Assembly: GCA_012295275.1 (NCBI GenBank)
Contig: CM022665.1
Location: 5,932,901-5,996,900 of the forward strand
Reading direction: 5' to 3'
DNA length: 64,000 bases
Source: Chrysomallon squamiferum
Taxonomy: Eukaryota; Mollusca; Gastropoda; Neomphalida; Peltospiridae
Made by a program: the position numbers and the translations under genes. The notes under the pieces are model-generated. The model saw only the letters and a list, made by a program, of their open reading frames with translations, was not told where the DNA came from and made no database searches. Below are positions 12,838-26,142 of this stretch, in pieces (the first letter of the stretch is position 1; each line of letters starts with the position of its first letter).

Positions 12838-13458
12838 TCTTTTTATTTGATTTTTTAAAATTTATACCACAGAATTTGATCCTATTTTCAAACACCAATT
12901 TTTTTCAACACTTAATTACTAATTATACACCACGATGCGCAGTATAATTTTAAACCAAAATGTTACGTGTTTACGAAAGTTATCAATTAAACATTGCCGC
13001 TGAGCCACTTGTTAGAAACTGTTATCTAAATTCGTTTCAATGAGTAACAAATACATAAAATCTCATAAGAAAATGAATTCTAAGCTGTTTTCTTGCGTTT
13101 TCGTCTTCTCTAAATTGCAGTTTGCTTTAGGATGCTATAAACATCACAGTAAGTTGATTGGAATTTCTTTGGTCATATTCCCAGACTTGTGAAACAGCAA
13201 TAGTATTGTTTTTTTTATTGAACGCTAAGCATGGTAAACGATTCTTGCCACATTTGCTGTCTTTTATATCAGGGTGTGTTAGTTTTGCCAAGCTGTAAAT
13301 AGAAAATTGTTTATTACTACAAAATGAATAATTGCTGGTTGTTCTGTTTTCAGTTACGTGCACAAGAGAAGATATATTGTACATAAAAGGATTTTTTTTT
13401 TTTTAAATATTTTTATTTAAGCTTAATGATATTTCCGCATTGCCTCATCACCATTTGT

Positions 13459-13460
<2 letters not shown>

Positions 13461-13489
<29 letters not shown>

Positions 13490-13579
13490 AACAGTTTTAT
13501 TTTCAAGACTGTTTACAAGGATTTAACGTTAATCCAGCATTACTATATTAAAATGCCGTATATAATTAGGTACCTCACG

Positions 13580-13616
<37 letters not shown>
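13461..13616. repeat. (CT)n array and a 36-base poly-T tract
   Basis: CT dinucleotide array at 13461-13489 and an uninterrupted T run at 13581-13616, with unique AT-rich sequence between. Confidence 0.95.
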
Positions 13617-13619
<3 letters not shown>

Positions 13620-14469
13620 TTGTGTTTCTTTTTATTTCTTAAAAAAGAAAAGAGTAAAAATTACCTTTGCAGATAGTTTACTTAGGTTTCAAAGTTATAT
13701 ACTGGAAATTTTACCTTGTGAAATAAAAAAAATAGTTTGCATGCTCGATCTGAAAGTACAAATTATTACCCATGAGTCACGGGCATTTATCTTGAAAGCT
13801 TTAGATATACCATTTACATTCTTTGCCTGAATAGATCGGTGTGGGAGAAAACGTCAAACAACTTGGTTCTAAATGATCCGTGGAATGCATAAATTACTTG
13901 TTAAAGACAAACTGATTCAAATTCTCTTGAAAAAAAAAATGTATATATAATAATAGTAGCTCTAAATAGAATATGTAACAATACATTTTCTTTTCTTTTT
14001 ATTATTATTTTTTTTATTTTTTATTTATTTTATTTTATTTTTATTTTATTTTTTTGTTCATTGTTAATGACATATACCTATTTCTTTACAGAATGTATAT
14101 CTATTATCCTTGGTATGCATTTCATCCACAAAATAAAAATAGATAGTTTGTATATGCGTAGTTGTTTTGTTTTATTTGCTGTTGTTGTTTCAGTTTGTTT
14201 TGTTAGATTTTACTTATTTATTTATTAATTTGAATCAAATGATAAATAATTGCAAACAGAATAAGGTAGTTATCAAGCTTTCACTACTATACTACTATTA
14301 CAGCCACTACTCCTACTGTGCCACTACTACTTCTACTACTACTACTTATAATAATCATAATAATATCATTACCACCAGTAACGCTATTACTATTACAAAG
14401 GCTGTTGCCTTAAAACATTAAATGAACCTGAACTGCAACTTTCTTTCACCTATTTGGTTTTTGCTGTTT

Positions 14470-14477
14470 AATTTATT

Positions 14478-14508
<31 letters not shown>

Positions 14509-14627
14509 TTTTATTTTATTTTATTTTATTTTATTTATATTATTTTATTTTTTGTTGGTTATTATTATTGTAATAATATTAGAGGCAATAGCAGTTGTAA
14601 AAGTAACACCGTTAGTGGTGGCAATGA

Positions 14628-14670
<43 letters not shown>

Positions 14671-14671
14671 T
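14470..14671. repeat. (TTTA)n / (TTTTA)n and (ATT)n microsatellites
   Basis: TTTA repeats from 14470 grade into TTTTA repeats to about 14560. A pure ATT array follows at 14628-14671. The preceding 14280-14400 contains degenerate ACT/ATA trinucleotide repeats. Confidence 0.93.
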
Positions 14672-15225
14672 TATCTAAAAATAAAATAATTTTCGCTTGA
14701 ATCTCTTGGTGAATGCAGATGAACAGTATATGTGGTTTTCTGTCAAGATCTTGCATCTGTTACCAGACTTATCTCACTCTAAGAGACAATAAAGAAAACT
14801 CCCTGAGGCTACCGCGTGCACTTCGCCGTAATAAAAAGTCAATTTACCTAGAAAGCGATTTTGCCAAACTGACTGCACTCGAAAGAAATAGCGGCTGGTG
14901 TCAGACAAATAAACTCATCTCTGACCCTGTTATAATTCGACATCTCTCAGATCAGTGATCGGATAGGACGCGAAAATCCAATACTGAACTGACGATGTGT
15001 GTAAACTGTCCATTATTCCATTATCAAACTATCAGAAGAATTTTGCTTCCTTTTGGGAATGTTATTCAAGAAATAACGAGTAAATTGGGTTCGTGATTCT
15101 GATGAAATAATGCATTAAGAGGGTCATGGGTTCAGCAGCCTGGAAAGTAAATCAAACATTTGTGTAATTCCCAGCGTCCGCATCTTTGTTGTCTGTTATT
15201 TAAAATGGTCTCATTTAGTTTGGGA

Positions 15226-15227
<2 letters not shown>

Positions 15228-15302
<75 letters not shown>

Positions 15303-15470
15303 AGGAGGGAGGGAGGGAGGGAGGGAGAGTGGTCGGGAGTGAGAGAGAGAGAGAGAGAGAGGGAGGGTGGTCGGGAGTGAGAGAAAGTAAGACGGTGAGG
15401 GGAGAAAAAAGAGAATGTAAAAAATATAAAGGAAGTCAAAGAGAAAGATGATGGCGAGATAAACAGCCAG

Positions 15471-15509
<39 letters not shown>
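15228..15509. repeat. (GA)n, (GGGA)n and poly-A composite
   Basis: A pure GA array at 15228-15297, then GGGA/GGGAGG repeats to about 15328. The segment GAGTGGTCGGGAGTGAGAGA (or a close variant) then occurs twice, followed by more GA, and a 39-base poly-A at 15471-15509. This is a strong purine/pyrimidine strand asymmetry of about 280 bp. Confidence 0.93.
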
Positions 15510-15513
<4 letters not shown>

Positions 15514-16779
15514 CATGAAGAGAAAATTTTGTCTATGATCTAAATATATGAGTGTATATACAGTTCACCGATTATAATTTGTTGTATTTTAAAACGATTG
15601 AAAATTTTTAGTGTTTAAAAGAATTTTTTAAATACACAAGACGAAAGAAAACAGTGTACATATGTATACACCGATATTATTTCTTGAAAATTTCTTTGAA
15701 ACACTGAACAAATTTACTGCGCTAAATTTCAAATTATCACTTGATAATTAATGACATGACCCCCGTAACTCAACAGTTTTAAAATATTTTATTTTGTTTT
15801 GCATTAAACGTATGTAAGCAGTTCGATAACAGATAGTCGTTCCTGGCTCTCGTTTTCTGTTAATAATATTAGAAAGTGTTAAAAATTTAATCAGTCTCAA
15901 TGCATCTCGACATATTACTGCGAACACATGGACACTGACTGTAATATGATTTTTTTTTTTTTTTTTTCTTTCTTGATGCTGATTGTACGCAGAAAGACAC
16001 TTTCTCTGATGAAATAACTCAGTCCGCAGAGATATATTTCTGACACCAGGACTTTTCTTTAAGTAAGAATAATTTCATTTCAATGTAACTACAACATCCA
16101 TTCCATTCCCTAAATAAACCAGTGCACAGCTGTTTCTGTTTTTAATAAGCTAATGGAAGTACAGTCGAAAGATAATTTCACTATTGGTTAGACGTTACAA
16201 ATGAATTTCATTCCTTAAAAATACTGTCTTCAGACAAAAACTGAACATATTTAAAATCACAGCAACGAAAATAAAAAACCTGAACATAAAAGCCAGACAT
16301 GTGGCGTTGGTGAGGCGGCGGTAGTGGTGGTGGTAGTAGTAACGGTTGAAATATTTTTACGATTACAAACACACATCAATAAACACACACAAGATCTTTC
16401 AGTTCATCAGTCCATCTAGCCCTCTGACACACCTTACGTACTTGTATTTATTTATAAAATTAATAAAATTAATTTTGAAACCAGTGCTTAATAACGTTTT
16501 AAAATTTTAGCTTATCCATAAGCAGTCGCTTGTCACAGTTTCGTTATGAATAATGTATGTTACGACAGACAGTATATTGTATGAAAGCTGCATTCACTGA
16601 CACTTCAAGTACAGAAACATGACACATAATACAAATTTTATCACACACTGTGAAGTAAAGGAAGTTAATCCAACTTTTATTTCTAATAAATGACATCTGT
16701 TAGTACCATTAATGCACTCCATAACACGTCTGCTGTCATTCCTACCGTTACAACTGTACAGATTACGACCATTATACTC

Positions 16780-17010
16780 CTGCTACTATTAATTCTATTA
16801 TCTCTGCTGCTGCTACTACTACTGCTACCACTACTACTACTTGTACTGCTACTACTATCACTACTACTATTACTACTGCTGTTGTTTCTAATATTACTAT
16901 TAACTCTTTTGCCACAAATCCTACTAGAAATCACTACTACTATTACTAACTGCTGCTGTTTCGAATATTACCGCTAACTCTTTTGCCACAGTTCGTACTA
17001 GAACTCACGC
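16780..17010. repeat. CTA/CTG trinucleotide repeats with a 74-bp tandem duplication
   Basis: Degenerate CTA/CTG triplets from about 16780. Two copies of a 74-bp unit containing CTAACTCTTTTGCCACA-like sequence lie at about 16876-16949 and 16950-17010 (about 85% alike by eye). The long open frame here (poly-Leu/Ser) is a product of triplet composition, not a gene. Confidence 0.8.
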
Positions 17011-17268
17011 AAGCACTTAATTAATGAGTTGCTTGCTTATGTACATTATGAGTTGCATACCGCTGTGTGTGTAAATCGTCCTTTGTCAAAAATGTTTTAA
17101 AAAAAAAAAAGAAGAAAAAAAAAAATCAGGTGAGTGCACCTAACACAAGCACTGCTGTCTAGACTGCAGTCTCGTAAAACCAAGTCTGTCAGAAGCTGTA
17201 ATAACCTTGGAATGTCGAGTGTCGATCTCATGTTATTAATTTCCTCTGGCGTTCCTATCCACCAGTCT

Positions 17269-17288
17269 TTATTATTATTATTATTATA

Positions 17289-17359
<71 letters not shown>

Positions 17360-17552
17360 TATCATTATTTTTATTATTATTACTATTATTATTATTATTA
17401 TTTTATACTGTTATTATTATATTATTGTTATTATTATTATTACTATTATATTATTGTTATTATTATTATTATTTTTATTATTATTATTATTTTTTTTAAA
17501 TTATTATATATTATAACTATTGTTGTTGTTGTTATCATTATTATTATTATTT
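17269..17552. repeat. Long interrupted (ATT)n array
   Basis: About 280 bp of ATT/TTA repeats with interruptions, ending in a short GTT stretch. Confidence 0.93.
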
Positions 17553-18480
17553 CTCTACCCATAATCAAAACAGTGACATTTTCACGAGGTATCTGCCGTT
17601 TCCTGTTATACATTATAGATATATGTACATGCATGTATAACAAATGTGTATATCTATATTTCAAAAGACAATATAAAAATATGCATTGTTACTGCAAGTT
17701 TAATTTTTCTTTTTCTTATCCTCTCTTTCTTTGATAATTAATGAAATCCAGTAAACGGGTTATACCAGAATTTCTCTGTCCCGTTTCCAAACAGTTATTG
17801 TACTACAGAAAAACAAAGATGACAGGAAAACAAGAAGTATAGAAAGAGAGGAAAAACGTGAATTAAAATGCCAGCTGCTAAGATAATTGAAAGCAGTCGA
17901 CTTGTTGTGTGAAATTTACTTCTTGCCTGCTAATTAGTTGTTTTGTTTCGCAGCCAAACACAAATTGCAGCAAAGAAACACAGCGTGACCGGCCCGCGAT
18001 GTGATTTATTTTTCAAACACATTACACAACGTAAATAAACAACATTTCTCATTACTTCACACGGTTCTGAGAGACTTTGATGTGTATGTATGTATTAGTT
18101 TGTTGCCAGTTCCTGATTGCCCGCATATGACTTGAACATTTTTGTACAGAGTTGATTGTATAGGTGAACTTTTCAAATTGTTTATTTGTTGTTGTATTTA
18201 AAAAAAATAATAATAATAATAATAAATTTAAAAAAAAAAAATTAACTATGCATATTGCATTACACATGCTGATCAAGATTAGTTAATGTTTGCGAACATT
18301 TTATTGCCACCCGATTCCTCAAGGGTTATACAACAGTTGAATCTGGTTTAAGACGTTTTAGAGAAAAGTTAGTAATTACGTGTTTTGAGCTAGCGGTAAC
18401 TGAAAAGCCGAGTGAATGTGTGGATGCAGACAGAGCTACAGTTATAAAATTACATCACAGATCATTACATCATACATACG

Positions 18481-18497
18481 CACACGCACACGCACAT

Positions 18498-18541
<44 letters not shown>

Positions 18542-18850
18542 ACATATAATGCTGATAGATAAATACTAACCGAAATAGCTCCAACAAAACACATTACTAC
18601 AAAAACATTCAAATATCTAAGACGAAATACACTCAGCGGCTGCCATACTTCTACTAATCTTTGGCTTAATCTTTTCATACCGCTGCATGTACAAACATAC
18701 ATCTGAATTATCTGCTATTCGGAATTGTGAACGTTGTAATCAAAACAACATTACTTTGTGAGTTTATATTGATTTTGGAAGGGTTTACGTTTGGGTTTAG
18801 ATGTGTGGCAAAAATACAAACAAACACACACACACACACACACACACACA
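18481..18850. repeat. Two (AC)n microsatellites
   Basis: AC arrays at about 18485-18545 (with CACACGCA variants at its start) and 18821-18850, separated by non-repetitive sequence. Confidence 0.93.
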
Positions 18851-20160
18851 AAGAAAAGAAGAGAGAGTGAAAAAGTGTGTGAAAGAAAGAGAGAGAGAGT
18901 TCTGTTTAAAATAGTGTACGTTGTTCAACACTGTTAGGTAATGTAATACAATAGTGTTTGACGCATTCACCTTGAAGGCAAACGTTACACGTAAAGAAAT
19001 TCGACATCACGTATTGTGCAGGCCATTCCTAGGTAACGTCACAACCGCTGCCACGTTACAACTTCTCGTGTGCTTTTGATAAAAGATTTATTATCAGAGT
19101 TTTCTTTTATCATTTGTCACGCATCACTTTACCAAACCTCACCAGTGAATTAGGAACACGTGTAATCAGAAACCAATCACGTAGAAACACATTGCTTTAA
19201 ACAGTCTAAAAGATTTACCATTATCGCTACTCGGAAGACCATAATGTCTTAACACTGGCGAAACTTGTTTTAATTTGTGTTATAACAGTGACTGCACACG
19301 TTCACAATTTGTTGCAGTTAAGACGCGATGATTAAATTATCTGTCACAAACAGTGGCTAATAGCACTTATTGTGTTTAATGCAGTAAAACGCTGTCCGCT
19401 TGACAGTAAATGACATCGTGTTTCCCATTGTAAATTTTCGTCAGAAGCGGTACAGCTACGTCTCCAGTGAAAAGCCCCTAGGCTGTGATGTAACTGTTGG
19501 TGCATTATGGGTGTACAGAACAAATTCGCTTAGGTCACGGTGACACTGTGAGACATTTTGTCCGAATAGATTTATGTTATTTTTTTTTTTTTTTTGTTAT
19601 TTATTTATTCTCTCTAGATTATTCCATTTTAAAGGAAGTTGACGTGCAGTTTTAAATTATATCAGAGAGAGTGACAAAAGTCGTATATCGACAGGTTATA
19701 TTCCATTTCTTAGAAAATTAAAGAACAGTTTGACTAATTTCGTTTTTTTTTTTTTTTTATTATTATTTTTTTATTTATTATTATTATTATTATTTTTTTT
19801 TTCATATATAATGATGGTTTCAACGGTGTGGTTAATTATAAAATTAATGGGTATATCTAAAGAAAAAAAAAAAAAAAAGAGTATCTAGTTGGAGCATATG
19901 CTTATCCAAAAATTGGGTCGCTGATGCAGAACAATTCGTTATCATATATTGTGTTAACTTCTAGAAGCGTTTTGGTTTCTCAGTTGTCATGTTTACGATA
20001 GTATCCGGACAGGTGAGTTTTTCATTTAGTAAGTAAATAAACAAAGTAGTCAACGATCGTGTATTTTATTTGTTTTGACGTGAAAACCAGCACCAGAAAA
20101 TTACATTTCAAGTCCCAGTAAAGCACGACTGTCATCTTTCTTTCATAAGTTATTGACTTA
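18851..20160. other. Intergenic, moderately unique sequence
   Basis: Around 18950-19560 the DNA is less AT-biased and less repetitive than its surroundings but contains no open frame or splice pattern that I can support. Poly-T/ATT tracts occur at 19578-19595 and 19743-19802, and poly-A at 19863-19879. Confidence 0.4.
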
Positions 20161-20221
20161 TTTTGTTAATTTAAAAAATAATAATAATAAAAAATAACAA
20201 ATAATAATAATAATAATCATA

Positions 20222-20254
<33 letters not shown>

Positions 20255-20257
20255 ATG

Positions 20258-20295
<38 letters not shown>

Positions 20296-20319
20296 AATTA
20301 ATTAAAAATTTAAAAATAC

Positions 20320-20410
<91 letters not shown>
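20222..20410. repeat. (ATG)n-(AAT)n-(CT)n compound microsatellite
   Basis: ATG triplets at about 20222-20253, AAT/AAAT to about 20303, and a pure 89-bp CT array at 20322-20410. Confidence 0.95.
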
Positions 20411-20414
<4 letters not shown>

Positions 20415-20784
20415 GTGTGTTCTCATTTTTTTATCTAACTGTATCTGCAAATGATGTTCCAGTGTATACATGTAGGCAGTTTCAGTTTACCGTTTACAAA
20501 AACAGATTACTATTTACTGATTAGAAAGTTCGGTTAGTCTTTCAACAACACTTGCCAATTCAGTGCTTACTGCACAGAATTAGATTTTTTTTATGTTGCA
20601 GTTACTGTGCAGATTCGGCAATATAACACTAAGAGAGGCATAAATAATACACAGACAAAGACATGAAAATATATTAGTTTTATTGCTTCTGTCTGTACAG
20701 CGTCGTGTGTTTTAGAGATTGGTTAACTGCAGTATATTATCACGTAGCAGTCAAATATCAGATATATATATATATATATTCCAA

Positions 20785-20930
20785 CCAGACAGGCAGGCAA
20801 ACAGACAGACAGACAGACATATTGACTGACTGATAGACAGAAACACAGACAGACAAACAGACAGGCAGGAAGACAGACAGACAGACAGACACTGATGTAG
20901 ACACTGACAGACTGACAGATAGACATATAT
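20785..20930. repeat. ACAG-rich tetranucleotide repeat region
   Basis: Degenerate (ACAG)n with ACTG variants over about 140 bp, preceded by a short (AT)n at 20764-20779. The minus-strand open frame through it (Cys/Leu/Ser rich) reflects the repeat. Confidence 0.9.
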
Positions 20931-21346
20931 ACAGATAGGTACGTTTTTAAATTAAAAAAGTAATAATAATTTTCTGTATATTCAGTTTTGATTGTTATTG
21001 TTTTATTACTATTATTATTAGCTTTAACGATTATATTATGGAAGGCAATAAACAGAACTTTTAGATAAAAAGATACTTTACAAACAGCTGCTCCTTCTAA
21101 TCTTGTATCTATAAGCTTGTTAATGCGCTCAAATAGCTTTGGTATTTTGCCATGAAAGATAACTGCGTGTACAATAATACACTCTGTTTTTCTTTTATTT
21201 CATTTTATTTTGTTTTTAGAATTGTATATCTTTTCAAAAATTATTTTTCTTTAATTTTAATTATTACTTCCACCAAGGGATAATAATTTCTATTTTTTTT
21301 TGAAATTATGAAAGAGCTAGACATTTTAATTTTATTCAGATAATAA

Positions 21347-21377
<31 letters not shown>

Positions 21378-21619
21378 AGTATTTGAAATTCTTGGCGTTA
21401 ACTGAAGCTACACTTCATCCGCAAATTATTGTTTAGAACGAAAATAAAAGAATAAAGACGAATTCATCTCTTTCCAGTTTACGCTTGTACATAAGGTTTT
21501 GGTTGCCAGTGCATTCTACTGTAAAATATTAACAACAGAGTGCGTTGAGATTTGTAAGCTATGCATAAAACCTAACACCATTATCATACCGAAATGTCAA
21601 AATATTTATCAACAAAGGC

Positions 21620-22020
21620 TGTCTGTAAATTGGACTAGCGCCATGTCGCCAAACGATTTCTTGCCGCGGCACGCTGGAATCTGTCTGGGGGTTTGTTTGC
21701 GGCTTGTATAGGTATGATATGGGTCCCCCGTCTCAAGATCCCTCTCGGTAATTGGTCAGTGTTTAGAGATCCGGGAACCCCATTGTGTTGGGAAAACACG
21801 GACCTGCTGAGGAATCTGGATTTTAAAAATTGTTTACACCCTCCATTGTTTACATTGGTCAAGTGGTTTGCGTTTGTCAATCAAAAGTTGATTGGAAGCT
21901 AGCACTTGTTGAATTGTTGACGTTCGCTTCATTCTCCTCCTGTCGACATGGTACACACTGCTCAGACAAGTATTTTTACAATCTTGACTCTTAACAGTTT
22001 GAAAAACTGCCAATCACATC
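21620..22020. promoter_or_regulatory. GC-richer block with clustered CCAAT, FOX and PBX/MEIS-like motifs
   Basis: Within a very AT-rich desert this block is visibly GC-richer and non-repetitive. Motifs read directly: ATTGG (inverted CCAAT) at 21751-21755, 21854-21858 and 21891-21895; CCAAT at 22010-22014; forkhead TGTTTAC at 21831-21837 and 21847-21853; TGTCAATCA at 21875-21883, whose reverse complement TGATTGACA is the PBX-PREP/MEIS composite. CATTGTT (SOX-like) overlaps the second forkhead site. No conserved coding frame is present. It is a candidate enhancer or promoter, possibly for the IGFBP/follistatin gene further right. Motif clustering by chance is not excluded. Confidence 0.4.
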
Positions 22021-25000
22021 TTGAGAAGCCGCGCGAATTTTTTATTATTGTAATTTTTATTTTATTTTATTTTTTTTCATTTAGTTTTATGGGGTTTGTC
22101 GTTGATTAAACCGTTTGCGATTAAAATATTTCGATTACTGATTCTGTGTACGTACGTGTGTGTATGCGTATTTGTGTGTGACAAAGAAAAAGGAGAGAGG
22201 GTGTAGTTGTGCAAGTATAGATAGACAGATATAGATATAGATCTAATCATTACAAGCGTGCGTGCCTGTGTGTGGTGGATCTAAAATTGTAAAAAATAGA
22301 TCGTGATTATGTAACTAAATTAATTATAAAGAAGAAATAAAAGCGGTATGATTTTTCTTTTTTATCTTTTTTTTCTTTGTTGTTGATAGGTGCTCATAAA
22401 AAAGTAAAAACCACGTTTCATATCATATATCGACAAAAAGAAAAATCGATTATGTGTCTCCGTTATGTCATTTTACTTCAGCAAATTAATTTCGCTTAGT
22501 ATTTGCAGGGAAATGCTAGATTAATGTACAGTTATTGCATTTCTATGACTATTGATTACTAATTCTCCACATCGTGCTCACTATATTATTTTTATTTTTA
22601 CCTTTTTTATATTTTTTAAATGAATCTGCTTGAAATCATTATTTCAGTTACTAAGAGATTTTACTGATTCTGCTTTACGAGAATGGAGGTTTTAAGTCGG
22701 CAGCAATATTTTAATTATAATTTGACATTATTGATAAAATAAAAAATATATTATTCATTCGCCTTTATTTATTTTATTTTATTTTATTTTTTATTATTAG
22801 GTTGTTTATTATTTATTTATTTATACTGTTGCTACTGTTGATGTAATAGCATACTTTTTGTATTTAATTGTCTTCAAAGACTACGTCAGGTATTAAATTC
22901 TCCTCTATGTTTTATTTCATATTATTTATTTTATTAATTCATTTGTATTGCCCCAATACTGGTAGTTAGTTCTGTTTACAATGAAGCTTATTTTATCCGA
23001 AAAGTTTCGTATCCACATCAGTCTTTATTAATAATGCTTAAATATATATATAACACTTTCAGATATGGCGGTTAGTTTATCGTTTACATGAAGGTAGCGT
23101 GAAAAAAATTCAAAGAAATTAAGTTAAGGTAGTTTGACTAATTGAGTATCGCTGCAGGTTAAATCGTGTCACTGTAGTCGTCTTGCCTATTATCGTAGTC
23201 AACCACCTGCTTCCATACGTGTTCCCGGTTCGGTTTTCATCGTGGTGCTATCACACACATCCATTCTGTTTTTTCTTTTCTTTTTTTTTGATAACGGTCT
23301 TGCAGATGTGGCAGTCCAGCAGAAGTATAGCATCACTAATCGCAGTTAACCACTTCGTCCGTCCAGTGCTGATGTTGGCATACGCCTGCTGGTGATGACA
23401 GAGAACTTATTTTTGAATCAACTCTTTTCCTTAGAAACATATTTATATTGTGCACTGATAGTGTAGTGAAAAAATACCTGTGGGGGTAATTAAGAGCTTC
23501 GTGTGTTGGGTGATACCGTGCCAAATCTGCCATTGTAATCTGTTTTTCTGTTTTCCGCTGATCTCCAAGACAGACGGCGATGAAAAGGAATACCAGAACA
23601 AAAATCCCATGCGGTCTGGGCAATTAATTGGGATTTTTTTCCTTCTTGTATTCTGTTAAAAGGCCTGTGCTTTGATAAGATATATTAGAGGGCTCAGATA
23701 CAAGAGAAACAGTGGAATTATGTTACCACTGGTATTTCGGAAAGGGAAATTTGAGGAGTGCAGTCTTCTATACTAATCTCCAAAGATCATTAACTAAATG
23801 AGAAGTAACCTTCGGTTGACTCCTTCAGATTAGATGTATAACTTATGTAAACGAATCCATTCATTGTTAAACACGATCATTTTTGCAAGTTTCTTTTAAG
23901 AAGATTTATTAACCACTTGAAATTATTTTAAAATAAGTATTAAAAAAATAAAAAAATAAAAAATGTGTAAAGAAAGATAAAATTTAAAGTCGGTATAATC
24001 TTAAAAATTGGATTAGTACTGGAGATTGAGCTCTTCTCGTCCAAAGTGCCTGAGGCCAGAAATTGCAAGGAGTTCTGCATGTTATAATATTAGAAGGCTT
24101 ATCAAAGATAGATAAGAACTGTATTAATTTTGTATTTATATTTTATTAGTAATTTCTAAATGATCACAAGAAATATTTAAATAATAATAATTATAGTTAA
24201 TGATAATTTTAATAATAGAAAATAAAACAACAATAAAATCCATTTTTAATTATTCGCCCGGAGAATTATTATTTTTTAAATTATTATTTGTTTAGGAAAT
24301 TATTAGAGTATTTATATTTTTACAAATTACATATAGCAGTGTCAGTGGCCGAAAAATACTAATCCTTTAAAAGAGGGCTATTCGACGTCAAGATTTGTTA
24401 TCACAATTACGTAAGTGCATTACTTAGACGTCAATAAATATATCAGTGAGATAATGGTTTTATTATAAAGCTCTCCGCGTGGGCTAGTTAGTGGTTATCT
24501 GTCGTTGTTGTTTGAAAGCTCATTTCCTTTCAGCTTGTCGTCATAAAGGAGAGACATGGATTCTCTTGTTCACTTATCATCTAATTCATCAAATAGAACC
24601 TCACTCACTAAGAACTAGCAGTAGCTACATAGTTGAAATTTCAACCGTTGGTTGGTCTGATTCCCTTTCTCTTTATCGAGTAGCAGTACCTAGAATTAAT
24701 TACAGGCATAGTACTTTGTTGTAGCTCGATTTAAATGACTGTAAAAGAAGTGAATATATATTTTGAGATACTCGATGCTTAAGTTACTAAACTGCATGTG
24801 GATATTTTAAATAAATAAATAAATAAATAAGTTGTTCGTGAATACAGCTAAATGTGGCTAACAGATCTTACCACTATCTATCACTATATAATGCGTACTA
24901 ATTTTTTCTTTTTCTTTGCAGCTACCCACAGTATACTCGATAAATGTCTGGTTCAGTCAAGATGAGTAGTAGCAAAGCACGGAAACAAAAATTAATGTTA

Positions 25001-25400
25001 TTTTTTTCGCTATAAATGTTTTAATTTATATTGTATTAGGATTTTAAATTCATTATTATGTTTTCTCCTAACAAATGAAATTTTTTATAATTTTTTTATA
25101 ATGGTGATCATGAAAATATATACACTATTTTAGGCTGATGCAGTACAGAAACTTTGAAAAACCTTTTGTTAAAATTTGCAAATGTGTACGAATCCCATTA
25201 TATTGCGATTTTAATTGTTATGACGTTAAACATTTTTTATGGCTTCATTCACATAACATTCCGAAAAAGTATTATGATAAAGCAAAACATTCGATTGCAA
25301 AGGACGATCTTATTTCGATATCTGCTCATAATATAAATAAATTATAAATTCATTAATTTCTGTGGCTAAGTATTTATAAGTCATATTCAGTCATTCAGTG
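22021..25400. other. Intergenic AT-rich DNA, no supported gene
   Basis: Simple TTTA/ATT tracts near 22058-22075 and 22770-22830 and AAAT near 24810-24830. Several short open frames occur on both strands but none matches a family I know. The minus-strand frame covering 23478-23623 has a hydrophobic start followed by a good donor (CACAG/GTATTT) but lacks an in-frame initiator. Confidence 0.4.
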
Positions 25401-25402
25401 AT

Positions 25403-25519
25403 GACTGATCGGAGTCGACTGGTCTTTGGGCGGTTTTGTCCTGTCAGTGGCGCACGACTGGTACACCAAAAGCCGAGAAATGTGTTCTCTCGTCTGTGGG
25501 AAACCATATATAAAATAAT
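25403..25519 (+). mobile_element. SINE remnant, molluscan tRNA-derived type
   Basis: Contains GCGCACGACTGGTACACCAA, AAATGTGTTCTCTCGTCTG and TGTGGGAAACCATATATAAA in that order. I recall this succession (CACGACTGGTAYAYCAAA, TCCTGTCTGTGGGA, GCATATAAAAGATCCC) as the body of a SINE very common in gastropod and bivalve genomes. Its end (GTCTG, CATATATAAAATA) is also shared with the remnant near 38 kb in this window. The tRNA-like head and the tail are missing or decayed. Family attribution is from memory. Confidence 0.55.
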
Positions 25520-26142
25520 GCTGGAACAAACTATACTTTTTTTTCTTTTTTTTTTTTTTTTTTTTGCAAAGAATAAGTTTCTAAAACGGACAAAACTAAT
25601 ACAACAACATTATCGTTACTAAAATAATAATTTAAACAATGAGATGATTTTGACATTTTATTTCTATAACCACAACGCTTCGAATTGCATAAGAATTCTA
25701 TATTTGAAAAAACGTTTTAACCTTTGTCAAAACTCATCTATTATCCCACCATCCCCGGTCTATAAATATATATACATACGATAACGTTAAACATACATTA
25801 AAAACGACAACAAAAGTTATTCGGAAGTTCATGTTGATATTGTTAATGTCATGACTATTTTTATCGTCTTTATACGCACTTCACCAGATATTAAACCTGA
25901 GATAGCGCGATCAGTAAAATTTATTAGTGTTTTTAATTTCCAGTTCGAGTCGTACATTTCTGCTGCAAGGGCAAGGTAAAAAGCTTCATAGCATGCAACT
26001 GTCATTTTCACTGTGGTTAGAAAGATTTCTGAACTGGAGACAGACTAACAAAAATCATTAAAATATGACATTTTGCAGATTCAAAAAGATAATTTGACCA
26101 TTTCAGTAATTTCAGAAGAGTCGTCATTCTGTTTTAAATTAA

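Noticed and set aside
16690-16977. Open frames on both strands (poly-Leu and poly-Ser)
   Set aside because: Both strands are open because of CTA/CTG triplets; this is repeat translation.
20723-20926. Cysteine/leucine-rich minus-strand frame
   Set aside because: Produced by the ACAG tetranucleotide array, not a cysteine-rich protein.
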